DNA from: JBBREP01 sp038202885 | GTDB taxonomy: Bacteria > Actinomycetota > Acidimicrobiia > IMCC26256 > PALSA-610 | Assembly: GCA_038202885.1 (NCBI GenBank) | Contig: JBBREP010000005.1 | Span: forward strand, 1 to 64,000 | Direction of reading: 5' to 3' | Length of the DNA stretch: 64,000 nucleotides | Part shown: positions 50,163 to 59,841 of the stretch, one piece after another | Layout: each line of letters begins with the position of its first letter | How positions within the stretch are numbered: position 1 is the first letter of the stretch | Position numbers and translations under genes: made by a program | Notes under the pieces: model-generated | Database searches by the model: none | The model's input: the letters and a program-made list of their open reading frames with translations, nothing else | What the model was told of the DNA's origin: nothing

Positions 50163-51458
50163 TCAGGCCAAGGTAGGTATCCAGTCACCATGCGCGTCGA
50201 GCAAGGCATCGACGAGATCGTGGATCTGGTCGAGATCCAATTCGGCTGCGGTATGCGGATCAAGCATCGCGGCGTGGTACACGTGATCGCGGCGGCCGGT
50301 GAGCGCGGCTTCGACCGTGAGTTCCTGCACGTTGATGTTCGTGCGGATCAACGCGGCCAGTTGGGGTGGCAGCGCGCCGATCGTCGTGGGCTGCACGCCG
50401 TTGGCATCGACGAGGCACGGCACCTCGACGGTGCAACCTCGCGGCAGGTCGTCGATCAGGCCCTCGTTGGCAACATTGCCGTACACGACCCGGGGCTTCC
50501 CCGTCTCGATGCTGCGGATGATCGTCGATGCGTACTCAAAGCTGCGCTCCACCGTCGCGGTCTCGCCCCGCTCGAGCCCGGCGCGTTCTGCTTCCCACCC
50601 TGCAATCTGCGCCACGCAACGGCGCGGATACTCGTCGAGCGGGATGTTGAACCGTTCGATTGCGTCGGGCCGGTCACGCTTGATGAACCATGGCACGTAC
50701 TCGGCGAAGTGCTCACTGGACTCGGTCACGAAATACCCGAGACGGCGCAGCATCTCGTAGCGGACCTGGTTCGCGGGTGGCGTATCGCCGCGCTCGTACA
50801 GCTCGCGCAACTGGGGATAGAGATCGACGCCGTCGCGCTCGAATTTCAAGTAGAACGCCATGTGGTTGATGCCAGCAGCGAGGTAATCGATGTCGCGGTA
50901 TGCGATGCCGAGATCGAGCGAAAGTTCGAACGCCGTTCCCTGCACGCTGTGGCAGAGCCCGACGGTGCGCACGTTTGTGGCGCGATTTACCGCGCGGCAG
51001 TTGATCGCCATCGGGTTCGTGTAGTTGAGGAACCACACGTCGGGACAGACTTGCTCCATGTCGGCGCACATCGAGAGCATCACGGGAATCGTGCGCAGCC
51101 CCCGCATGATGCCGCCGATGCCGAGCGTGTCGCCGATGGTCTGACGCAGACCGAAGCGCTTCGGCACTTCGAAGTCGGTCACAGTGCAGGGTTCGTAGCC
51201 GCCCACTTGGATCATGTTGATCGCGTAGTCGGCGCCGTCGAGCGCCGCCCGCCGGTCGGTGGTCGCGACGATCTTCGCCGGCACGTCGAGCACTGCTGCA
51301 ATGCGTCGTGCGACCAGTTCCGATGTCGCCAGCCGATCGGCGTCGATGTCGAACAGGACGATCTCGGAGCCGCCAAGCTCCTCGAAGCCGAGGATGTCGC
51401 CGAGCAGATTGCGGGCAAAGACGGTGCTACCCGCGCCAATGAAGGTGATCTTGGCCAT
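50163..51458 (-). CDS. GH4-family glycosidase (alpha-galactosidase/glucosidase type)
   Basis: 431 residues from ATG 51458. Rossmann start KITFIGAGSTVFARNLLGDIL binds NAD; NYTNPMAI and LCHSVQG hold metal-ligand Cys-His; NHMAFYLKF follows. These NAD- and Mn-dependent enzymes act by redox-elimination. CHSVQ resembles the alpha-galactosidase MelA group, so that substrate is favoured. 65 bp upstream of the DUF385 gene, same strand. Confidence 0.85.
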   Translation of the reverse strand: MAKITFIGAGSTVFARNLLGDILGFEELGGSEIVLFDIDADRLATSELVARRIAAVLDVPAKIVATTDRRAALDGADYAINMIQVGGYEPCTVTDFEVPKRFGLRQTIGDTLGIGGIMRGLRTIPVMLSMCADMEQVCPDVWFLNYTNPMAINCRAVNRATNVRTVGLCHSVQGTAFELSLDLGIAYRDIDYLAAGINHMAFYLKFERDGVDLYPQLRELYERGDTPPANQVRYEMLRRLGYFVTESSEHFAEYVPWFIKRDRPDAIERFNIPLDEYPRRCVAQIAGWEAERAGLERGETATVERSFEYASTIIRSIETGKPRVVYGNVANEGLIDDLPRGCTVEVPCLVDANGVQPTTIGALPPQLAALIRTNINVQELTVEAALTGRRDHVYHAAMLDPHTAAELDLDQIHDLVDALLDAHGDWIPTLA

Positions 51459-51519
51459 CACCGCCGAGCGTACCGCCGCGGCGTCATCCACCCGGCCGGG
51501 CGCCTACGTAGACCGTTCG

Positions 51520-51939
51520 ATGCCTTCTTTGCCGCCCTCCACGATGCTCCGTCGGCGCGCCATGATCGGTTGCACCGTCGTGCTGCTCATCGCGTCGGCC
51601 GCGGCATGTAGCTCCGACGCCAAGTCCGCGACGACATCAACCACCGCGGCGCCAGCAAGCGTCACGACAGCCGCGAGTGACAAGTCGGCTGCGTCGGCCA
51701 CGATCGTGATCAAGAACTTCAAGTTCTCGGGCACGCTCACGGCGAAGGCGGGAGCCACGGTCACGGTCCGCAACGACGACGATACGCAGCACACCGCAAC
51801 GGCGATCGACGCCACCTTCGACACGAAGCCGATCGACGGCGGCACGACCGTGACATTCGTCGCGCCCAAGGCGGGTACGTACACGTTCCACTGCGACATT
51901 CACAACTACATGCAGGGAACGCTCGTCGTCACGGGGTAA
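51520..51939 (+). CDS. Cupredoxin-domain lipoprotein
   Basis: 139 residues (ATG 51544 is an alternative). Signal with lipobox ASAAC, then a Thr/Ala/Ser linker, then a plastocyanin-like domain: first copper His in DDDTQHTATAI and the cluster FHCDIHNYMQG giving Cys, His and Met. A periplasmic-side or surface electron-transfer protein. Divergent from the GH4 gene. Confidence 0.85.
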   Translation: MPSLPPSTMLRRRAMIGCTVVLLIASAAACSSDAKSATTSTTAAPASVTTAASDKSAASATIVIKNFKFSGTLTAKAGATVTVRNDDDTQHTATAIDATFDTKPIDGGTTVTFVAPKAGTYTFHCDIHNYMQGTLVVTG

Positions 51940-51980
51940 GCGTCGTGCCGCCGTCGCTCCGCGTCACGCGCCTCGACCCC

Positions 51981-52024
51981 AAGCCCTGTAGGCGAGCCCT
52001 GTAGGCGAGCCCTGTAGGCAAGCC
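51981..52024. repeat. 13-bp tandem repeat
   Basis: (A/G)AGCCCTGTAGGC repeats at 51981, 51994 and 52007 plus a partial copy, between the cupredoxin gene and the ferritin-like gene. Confidence 0.75.
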
Positions 52025-52049
52025 TTCCACGTACAAGTGAGGAGAACCC

Positions 52050-52589
52050 ATGTCGTTCGACGATCGGATGCTCGGCGAGTTGGTCGAGCAGTCTGAAGAC
52101 CTGCACCGCGACGCGATGTCTGCAACGCGCACACCACTGGCTGAACTCACCGAGCTCGGCATGCAACGGCGCGCGACGGGCGTGACAGACCTCGACGAGG
52201 TACGCGCCTTTCAGTCGCAGCGTCGCCGGTTCATGCGTCGCGGCATGTTCACCACCGGTGCACTTGCCACCAGTGCACTGGCCACTGCTGGACTTGGCAC
52301 CGCGATCCTCGCCGTGATGGAGAGTCCGGCGTTTGCCGACCAGGGCACCGACGTCCAGATGCTGCAGACCGCCGCATCCATCGAGAACCTCGCCGTCGCC
52401 ACGTACAAGACGGCACTCACGCTCGACTTCATCGGCGGAAGCACGGCGATCCCGGTCGTCAAGGCGTTCGTCGAAAAGACCATGACCCAGCACCTGGGGA
52501 AGCCGACGTCACCCGCAGCCGCAGGCAGCTTTGCCGCGTCGGGCGGCAACGTGATGAGTTGGGGCGCGCCACCGCCAACGAGGGCTTGA
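52050..52589 (+). pseudogene. Tat-signal ferritin-like protein, 3' part lost and rearranged
   Basis: 179 residues; strong ribosome site GAGGAG. A twin-arginine-type signal (RRRFMRRGMFTTGALATSALATAGLG) follows a 60-residue polar N-terminus, then a ferritin-like helix pair (SIENLAVATYKTALTLDF; VKAFVEKTMTQH). Homology stops at about residue 148. The last 31 codons are not helical and, read on the other strand, give the C-terminal motif expected of this family (QALVGGGAPQLITLPPDAAK). So the gene has lost its middle and end, replaced by an inverted scrap. Confidence 0.7.
52495..52588 (-). other. Inverted fragment of ferritin-like coding sequence
   Basis: On the minus strand this segment reads QALVGGGAPQLITLPPDAAK then LPAAAGDVGFP, a sequence I recognise (from memory) as the C-terminal tail of the ferritin-like family to which both flanking genes belong. 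Both flanking genes are on the plus strand. Breakpoints are near 52495 and 52588; no long inverted repeat is seen there. Confidence 0.55.
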
Positions 52590-52595
52590 AAAGGG

Positions 52596-53210
52596 GTGGC
52601 GCTCGGTGCTGCGGTACTCGCGGCGTGCGGCTCGAGCTCCAAGAAGCCGGCTGCGACGACTGGTGGTGGTGGCGGCGCCACGACGACCGCGCCAGCAACG
52701 GGTGCGGACCAAGATCTGCAGATCGCCGCGCTCGCAACCGCGCTCGAGAACCTCGCGGTCGCCACGTATCAGGCCGGGATCGACGCTGCGAGCGCCGGCA
52801 AGCTTGGGACAGTGCCACCAGCAGTGGTCACGTTCGCAACAACGGCGCAACAGCAGCACAACGATCACGCCTCGGCATGGAATGCCATCCTCGTCAGCGC
52901 CGGAATGCCCAAGGTGACCGGCGTCGATATGACCGTGAAGACCGCAGTGATCGATCCAGCGTTCAAGAACCTCACCGATGTCGGCGGCCTCGCAACGCTC
53001 GCCTTGCAGCTCGAAGAAGTCGCGGCGGCGACATACCTCGAGAGCATCGATCTGATCAAGGCCAAGGCCGGTATTCAGACATCGGCCTCGATCCATCCCG
53101 TCGAACTGCAGCACGCGACCATCCTCAACTTCATTCTCGGCAAGTACCCCGTGCCGCGCAGTTTCTCCACCACCGACGGCGCACGCGGCCTCACCGACCG
53201 CATCGCCTGA
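52596..53210 (+). CDS. Ferritin-like domain lipoprotein, N-terminus probably truncated
   Basis: 204 residues as drawn from GTG 52596, same frame as the preceding fragment. Starts inside a lipoprotein signal (VALGAAVLAACGSSSKK, with AAC lipobox), so the charged n-region is missing or replaced. Then a Gly/Thr linker and a ferritin-like four-helix domain (ALATALENLAVATYQAGI; ALQLEEVAAATYLESI; HPVELQHATILNFILG) with Glu/His ligands. Family role unknown, possibly iron storage or oxidation outside the cell. Confidence 0.65.
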   Translation: MALGAAVLAACGSSSKKPAATTGGGGGATTTAPATGADQDLQIAALATALENLAVATYQAGIDAASAGKLGTVPPAVVTFATTAQQQHNDHASAWNAILVSAGMPKVTGVDMTVKTAVIDPAFKNLTDVGGLATLALQLEEVAAATYLESIDLIKAKAGIQTSASIHPVELQHATILNFILGKYPVPRSFSTTDGARGLTDRIA

Positions 53211-53223
53211 ACAACGCTGCTGG

Positions 53224-53634
53224 TCAACCCGCAGGCAGCACCGTGGTGGTCGTCGATGTCGTCGTCGTCGTGGTGGTCGATGGCGCCAACGTCGTGGGCG
53301 CGGTCGTGCGTGGCGACGACGTCGTGGGCGCGGCAGTGGTGCGCGTGGATTTCTGTGTGGTCGACGAACCTCGCTTCGAGGTCGTGGTGCGCGGCGGCGC
53401 GGTCGCGGTAGTCGTCGACTGGTCGCGGGCGCTCGTCGTCGCGGTCGTCGTCGACGGGTTGGGAACGACAGCCACGTGCACGGTTGGCACCCGCGGCCCG
53501 GGTTCGGTCCGTACCCCGAGGTACAGCAGACCCAGACCGACGAACGCAACGAGCATCAGCAGCGTCGACCGTCGCATCCCGAGCCGAGCATGGATGGGGC
53601 GACCGAGCCAGTCGTACGGCCGAACCGCGCTCAC
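53224..53634 (-). CDS. Single-span protein with Thr-rich tail
   Basis: 136 residues from GTG 53634 (GTGA overlap with mscS stop). One hydrophobic helix (LLMLVAFVGLGLLYLGV) near 25-42, then a tail of STTTATTSARDQSTTTA type ending in TTTTTTTSTTTTVLPAG. Likely anchored outside; function unknown. Similar Thr-rich tail to the Tat-operon membrane protein. Confidence 0.6.
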   Translation of the reverse strand: MSAVRPYDWLGRPIHARLGMRRSTLLMLVAFVGLGLLYLGVRTEPGPRVPTVHVAVVPNPSTTTATTSARDQSTTTATAPPRTTTSKRGSSTTQKSTRTTAAPTTSSPRTTAPTTLAPSTTTTTTTSTTTTVLPAG

Positions 53635-54506
53635 ATGGTTCCTTGCACGGTCGGCATGATCGGCGGCGACTTGATCCCGGATGCGGTCAACGCTGTCGCG
53701 CACCGCAACCGAAGCTCGCGTGCGACGTCGAACTGGCGCCCCGGCAAGGTGCGCGCCACGACGCGGAGCCGGACCAAACCGACCTCATAGGTTTCCACGC
53801 CCGCCACGACGGGATCGCCGAGCACCATGACGCGCCACGTGGCTTCGTCCGCCATGGCTTGCGCGGCCGCACGCAGCACGCGAGTTGCCGCGTCGAGGTC
53901 TTCGCCGACCGATACCGGCACATCGACGACGGCGCGAGACCACTCCTTCGACAAGTTCGTCACCTGGCGCAACGCGCCGTTCGGCACCATGACGACTTCG
54001 CCCTGCGCAGTGCGGATCTTCGTGATCCGCAGCGTCAGCTCCTCCACGGTGCCGGTCACACCACTCAACTGTCCGGGTTGCGACAGCCGGATGACATCGC
54101 CGAAGCCGAATTGATGTTCCGCGAACAAAAAGAATCCCGCGAGCAGGTCGCCCACCACCTGTTGGGCGCCGAATCCAATGGCCACGCCAGCGACGGTGGC
54201 CGGCGCGAGCAACGTCGCGAACGGCACGCCGAGCGCGTGGGTCGCGAGCGCCCCGGCCACAACGAACACCACGGCCACGAACGTCCAATCAAGCGCCTGC
54301 ACCAGCGCCCGTGCGTGCTTGGCGCGCTCCGACGCAACGTCACCTTCATCGATCGCGTGTCGGATGCGGACTTCGATCGCGCTCTCGTAGCGCGCCGCGA
54401 CCCAGCGCGCCAAGCGCACGAGCAACATTGCGCCGAGCATGATCAACACGAAGGGAAGGAAGGCGTTGCGCAGCCAATCCCCCACCGTCGTGAATGCGAT
54501 GATCAT
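53631..54506 (-). CDS. MscS-family mechanosensitive channel
   Basis: 291 residues from ATG 54506, near GGAGAAG. Two N-terminal helices, then the TM3 pore helix region TLLAPATVAGVAIGFGAQQVVGDLLAGFFLFAE and the beta domain (GTVEELTLRITKIRTAQGEVVMVPNG). Opens under membrane tension to release solutes. Divergent from the LLM gene. Confidence 0.9.
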   Translation of the reverse strand: MIIAFTTVGDWLRNAFLPFVLIMLGAMLLVRLARWVAARYESAIEVRIRHAIDEGDVASERAKHARALVQALDWTFVAVVFVVAGALATHALGVPFATLLAPATVAGVAIGFGAQQVVGDLLAGFFLFAEHQFGFGDVIRLSQPGQLSGVTGTVEELTLRITKIRTAQGEVVMVPNGALRQVTNLSKEWSRAVVDVPVSVGEDLDAATRVLRAAAQAMADEATWRVMVLGDPVVAGVETYEVGLVRLRVVARTLPGRQFDVARELRLRCATALTASGIKSPPIMPTVQGTM

Positions 54507-54542
54507 CACTTCTCCACGCAGCAGTCCCGGCAACAGGACGAT

Positions 54543-54576
54543 ACTAGCAGGCGGGTACCGGAAATAGATTGCTAGT
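54543..54576. promoter_or_regulatory. Operator-like inverted repeat, mscS/LLM divergent region
   Basis: ACTAGCA (54543-54549) and TGCTAGT (54570-54576) are perfect complements with a 20-bp spacer in the 113-bp divergent region. The right arm resembles a -10 element for the LLM gene. Confidence 0.4.
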
Positions 54577-54619
54577 GTCGGCGCATCCCGCGACGGGCCG
54601 CCGTTCGTACACTGAGCGC

Positions 54620-55639
<1,020 letters not shown>

Positions 55640-55690
55640 TGGCGTCGCCCGCCGCCCCCGGGCTGACCGTGGGTTGCATAACCTCGGCAT

Positions 55691-57742
55691 GTGCCTACAC
55701 CTGATTCCCGACCCTCGGATCTGCGACTGCGTGTCCTCGACGGGCGCTTCGACTACGCGGACGGCGCCGAAGACGTCGTCCTCAAGACGCTCGCGGAGGC
55801 CACGGATGTCTCGAGTGGTTCCGACGAACTCGCCGCGCACATCGTCGACTGGCCGACGCAATATCACTTCTCGCGATTGCGTGCGAACGTCGTTCGACCG
55901 CTGCTGTTGGGTCCACAACACCGCGTGCTGGATGTCGGCGCGGGCACCGGTGCCATCGCCCGGTATGTCGGCGAACAAGGGGCTCGGGTCGTTGCGCTCG
56001 AAGGATCCCTGAGTCGCGCCACCGCGTGTGCGACGAGATGTCGTGATCTCGATAACGTCGAGACGATTGCCGGCTCGCTCGAGGCGTTCACGGCATCCGA
56101 AGGCGACGCGTTCGAACCGTTCGATGTCGTGCTGTGCATCGGCGTACTCGAATACAACGCCGGCCCTCGCGGCGAAGCGACCGCCATCGAGTTCCTACGC
56201 TCGCTGGTACGGATCCTGCGTCCCGGTGGCTCGCTCGTCGTGGCAATCGAGAATCAACTCGGTCTGAAATATCTGCTCGGCTACGCCGAGGATCATCATC
56301 CCCTCCCCTACCTCGGCATCGAGGGTTATCCGGCGGTCACGGGTGCGCGCACGTTTTCGCGCCAGCGCCTCGGCGAGCTCCTCGAGGCCGTCGGCATGAC
56401 CGAGCAACGATGGCTGTTCCCGTTCCCCGACTACAAACACCCGCGCGCAATTCTCGATCGCGCGGCGTACGCACAAGACGACGTCGTCGAGTTCGTCGAT
56501 GGCATCGTGCGCTGGCCGGTGTCGGGGGCGGCGTCGGCACGCTTGCGGATGGCCGACGACCGACGAGCACATCGCGAACTGCTTGCGGCCGGGCTCGGAC
56601 CCGACGTATCGAATTCGTTCCTCGTGGTGTCTACCGCGCCGGACCGCCAAGGCGCCACCGCAGCACCACTGCTCGAGCCTGAGTTCGTGGCGCAGCACTA
56701 TTCGGGAGAACGGCTCCGTCGATGGATGCGCCAGTCTCGGATCACGAGCGCGCCCGGTGCCGGACTGCGGGTCACCAGTTCGTCGGTGTTCGGCGAGCCA
56801 GGCGTCGGTGCGGCCGAGCGCCGCACGGGCGACGCGATCACCCAGCAGCCGATCGCGGCCCGCCCCTTCGTATTCGGAACGACCGTGGAACAGTCCATGC
56901 TCGACGCGTGCGCGAACGACGACATCGACCGTGCCACGAGTCTGCTGCGCTCGTGGCACGCAACCATCACACAGGACGCGCGCGCCGTCGAGCCCGGAGC
57001 TGTCGATGCCGCGGGACTGTTTCGCGACGCGAGCACCACGAGCGTGCTCGCGCCCGTCGCGCTTGACTCGGGCCTGCCGAACTTCGTCGCGAGTGGCGCA
57101 TCGCTCGTCTCAGTCGATGACGAGTGGGAAGGTCACGGCGGCGTCGACGCTCGCCTCGTGGTGCTGCGAGCGCTCTGGGCATTTGCGTCCGAGGTCGTCC
57201 TGTGCGGCGTGCGGCATCCGTGGTCGTCGTGTGCGGACGTCGATGCGCTCGCCGTGGCTCTCGGCCACGCGGCTGGCCTCGACGTGGGCGCGGACGACCT
57301 CGAACGCTTCCGCGACGGGGAGGCGACACTGCTCGAGTTGGTGCACGGAACGCCGCGTTCGCAGGCATTGGCGAACCTCGAGCGCATTGGCCAGCTCGGG
57401 CGTTCGAGCGCCGAGCTACCGGGAGAGAACCCCTTCACCACGATCATTGTGCGGGTACGCGAGCTCGAGCATGACGTCGCCCGTCTGCAACCACTCGAAG
57501 TCGAAGTGGTCGCCCAACGTGAGTACACGACTCGGCTCGAACACGACCTCGCCGAACGCGCGTCGTCGGCGGCCGCCGCGCACGCCGAACTCGATGCAAC
57601 CCGCGCCCAGCTGAACGCGACGAAGGCCGAGGTCGACGCTTGGGCCGCGCGCTGGAAGGCGTGGGAGCGGCGCGACCCGCTCCTGTGGCTCGCGCCGCGG
57701 GCCAAGGTCATCGCCCGGCGAGTTCGGGGCCCCAAGCAGTAG
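55691..57742 (+). CDS. SAM methyltransferase with middle domain and coiled coil
   Basis: 683 residues, GTG start. Class I methyltransferase: motif I DVGAGTG at 81-87, CIGVLEYN and LRPGGSLVVAIENQ downstream. A middle region of about 330 residues contains VDDEW near 475-479. A coiled coil (about 588-660) precedes a basic tail. The layout resembles chain-terminating surface-glycan enzymes (methyltransferase, second domain, coiled coil), but no kinase motif is visible. Role in polysaccharide synthesis is inference. Confidence 0.75.
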   Translation: MPTPDSRPSDLRLRVLDGRFDYADGAEDVVLKTLAEATDVSSGSDELAAHIVDWPTQYHFSRLRANVVRPLLLGPQHRVLDVGAGTGAIARYVGEQGARVVALEGSLSRATACATRCRDLDNVETIAGSLEAFTASEGDAFEPFDVVLCIGVLEYNAGPRGEATAIEFLRSLVRILRPGGSLVVAIENQLGLKYLLGYAEDHHPLPYLGIEGYPAVTGARTFSRQRLGELLEAVGMTEQRWLFPFPDYKHPRAILDRAAYAQDDVVEFVDGIVRWPVSGAASARLRMADDRRAHRELLAAGLGPDVSNSFLVVSTAPDRQGATAAPLLEPEFVAQHYSGERLRRWMRQSRITSAPGAGLRVTSSSVFGEPGVGAAERRTGDAITQQPIAARPFVFGTTVEQSMLDACANDDIDRATSLLRSWHATITQDARAVEPGAVDAAGLFRDASTTSVLAPVALDSGLPNFVASGASLVSVDDEWEGHGGVDARLVVLRALWAFASEVVLCGVRHPWSSCADVDALAVALGHAAGLDVGADDLERFRDGEATLLELVHGTPRSQALANLERIGQLGRSSAELPGENPFTTIIVRVRELEHDVARLQPLEVEVVAQREYTTRLEHDLAERASSAAAAHAELDATRAQLNATKAEVDAWAARWKAWERRDPLLWLAPRAKVIARRVRGPKQ

Positions 57743-57868
57743 CCCCAAGCGGTAGTGCGGCCGAGGGATCCCCGCCCCTGGCACGACGATGCGCGAGCGC
57801 CGCAACCTGCACCGGCTGGCCGGCCGGTACCTTGTTTGTCCCATGTCTACATTTCGGCGTCGCACACG

Positions 57869-59650
57869 GTGACCCTCGACGCCGGTGCACAACCCCGCGA
57901 GCTCTATCGCTGGCAGCTCGACGCGCTCATCAGTTGGCTGCGCTGCGGCCGCCGCGGCGTGATCGAGGCCGTCACCGGTTCGGGCAAGACCGACGTCGCG
58001 ATCGCGGCCGCATCCGACGCGCTGCGCCGCGGGCGCTTCGTGCTCGTGGTCGTACCGTCTCGTGTGCTCATGGAGCAGTGGCATTCCCGGCTGACGCTGG
58101 CGATACCCGATGCCCGCATCGGCCGGTTGGGTGATAGCGGCAAGGACCACCCGAGCGCGTGCGACGTGCTCATCGCAACCCGTCACTCGGCCGCGGCGTA
58201 CAAGCCACTACCCCCCGGCGACGGTGGTGGTCTGCTCATCGTCGACGAGTGTCACGGCCTGGGCGGCGGGATCCTGCGCCGAGCGCTCCTCAACCAATAC
58301 GAGGAACGCCTCGGACTGACCGCCACGCTGGAACGCACCGATGACGCCGTCGCTGATCTGTTGTTGCCGTTCTTCGGCGGGATCTGCCATCGTTACGGGT
58401 TCGAACATGCCATTGCCGACGGCGTCTGCGCGCGGCCTCGGGTGGCGTTCGTCGGCGTGGCACTGTCGGTTGAGGAGCGCGCCGAATACGTCGCCACCGA
58501 GCAACAGCTCGTCTCCGCACGCAACCATTTGCGACAGGTCCATGGAGTACCGCTGGAACCATTCGGCGACTTCCTCGCCGCGGTAGCGCATCTCGCCGAA
58601 CACGACGCCGGCGCTGACGGGCGCGCCGCGCGCGAATACCTCGACGCGTTTTCGAAGCGTCGCCAGATCGTTGCGCAAAGCAGCGGCAAGTACGAGCTGC
58701 TCGGCGACCTTGCCCCGGCCATCAGGGATGCCGACGGTGCCTTGGTGTTCACCGAAACGGTGCGCGCCGCGAACCACGCAATCAACCGACTCGATCCGCT
58801 CGTGTCGATCGATCTGATCACCGGGTCGACCGCGCGTCGCCAACGGCGCGACATCCTCGCCGACCTGCGGGTGCGCAAGCTCGACGCGGTCGCCGCACCG
58901 AGGGTGCTCGACGAAGGAATCGACGTGCCCGACGCCAACCTCGGCATCGTCATGAGTGCGAGCCGCACCCGGCGCCAGATGATCCAACGCATGGGCCGGA
59001 TCCTGCGGCGCAAACGCCCAGGGGTCGCGGCCCGATTCGTCATCATGTTCGCCATGGATACCCTCGAAGACCCGGCCAACCGGGTCGAGCGGGACGGATT
59101 CCTCGACGAGATCGAACGCATCTCCGAAGCGGCGGGAGTGTTCGACAGTGAACGTTTCGTCGAGGTCGAGACTTTCCTCGCCGCTCCCGGGCCGACCGTC
59201 GTCCCAGAACCGGAACGGCTCGAGCGCTACGAACGCGCCGCGTTGGCTGCGGGCATCGCGCCCGGCGGCGCCGTCGATGACGCGACGATCGAAACGTTGG
59301 CTCGCGATCTCGGCATCGAAGTGGCCTATGCCTTTTTGAGCTTCGCCCGTCGGGATCCGCAGCTTGGCGAAACCCGCGACGCCGCGATCGGTCTCCTCGG
59401 CGACCGCCTTCGCCGACCGCGGCCCGACGCGACGATGCCGTACCTCGACGTCGAACTTGCGACGATGCCTCGTGTCACGACGCCGAGGGTCGAGCCCCGT
59501 CGATTGTCGACCGGGCGGGCGCCGCTCGAGATCGCACAAATCGGCACCTCCTGGCAGATCAGTTGTACTGGCTGCGGCGAAGCATCCCCGCTCGTCCAGT
59601 TTCGTTGGCAGGTACTCGATCAGACCGTCGCGTGCCGCTGCGACGCATGA
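57869..59650 (+). CDS. XPB/Ssl2-like DECH-box helicase
   Basis: 593 residues from GTG 57869. Walker A AVTGSGKT, DECH box (LIVDECHGLG), GLTATLER (III) and a C-terminal helicase domain with LDEGIDVPDANLGI and RRQMIQRMGRILRRK (VI). The last part has CTGCGE and CRCDA, four Cys that could bind zinc. SF2 translocase of the XPB/ERCC3 type, probably in DNA repair. Confidence 0.85.
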   Translation: MTLDAGAQPRELYRWQLDALISWLRCGRRGVIEAVTGSGKTDVAIAAASDALRRGRFVLVVVPSRVLMEQWHSRLTLAIPDARIGRLGDSGKDHPSACDVLIATRHSAAAYKPLPPGDGGGLLIVDECHGLGGGILRRALLNQYEERLGLTATLERTDDAVADLLLPFFGGICHRYGFEHAIADGVCARPRVAFVGVALSVEERAEYVATEQQLVSARNHLRQVHGVPLEPFGDFLAAVAHLAEHDAGADGRAAREYLDAFSKRRQIVAQSSGKYELLGDLAPAIRDADGALVFTETVRAANHAINRLDPLVSIDLITGSTARRQRRDILADLRVRKLDAVAAPRVLDEGIDVPDANLGIVMSASRTRRQMIQRMGRILRRKRPGVAARFVIMFAMDTLEDPANRVERDGFLDEIERISEAAGVFDSERFVEVETFLAAPGPTVVPEPERLERYERAALAAGIAPGGAVDDATIETLARDLGIEVAYAFLSFARRDPQLGETRDAAIGLLGDRLRRPRPDATMPYLDVELATMPRVTTPRVEPRRLSTGRAPLEIAQIGTSWQISCTGCGEASPLVQFRWQVLDQTVACRCDA

Positions 59651-59841
59651 GCTAAACGCCAACACATCGCGGCGATACGTCGCGCCAAAACGTCGGGCGA
59701 CGTAGGCCGAACGGACCACTCAGATCGGCCGAGCGGCAACAGGCGTCACATTTGGCGTCACCAGCGAACCCAGGGCTTCTCCTTGCCGACCCCTTTCGGT
59801 GACAATCCCGACCAGTCCTTTGCGTACCGGGTGGAGCCTCC

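Noticed and set aside
52559..52610. Simple frameshift at AAAAGGGG joining the two ferritin-like genes
   Set aside because: Both pieces are already in the same frame; a frameshift alone does not explain the family-like minus-strand sequence or the loss of helices.
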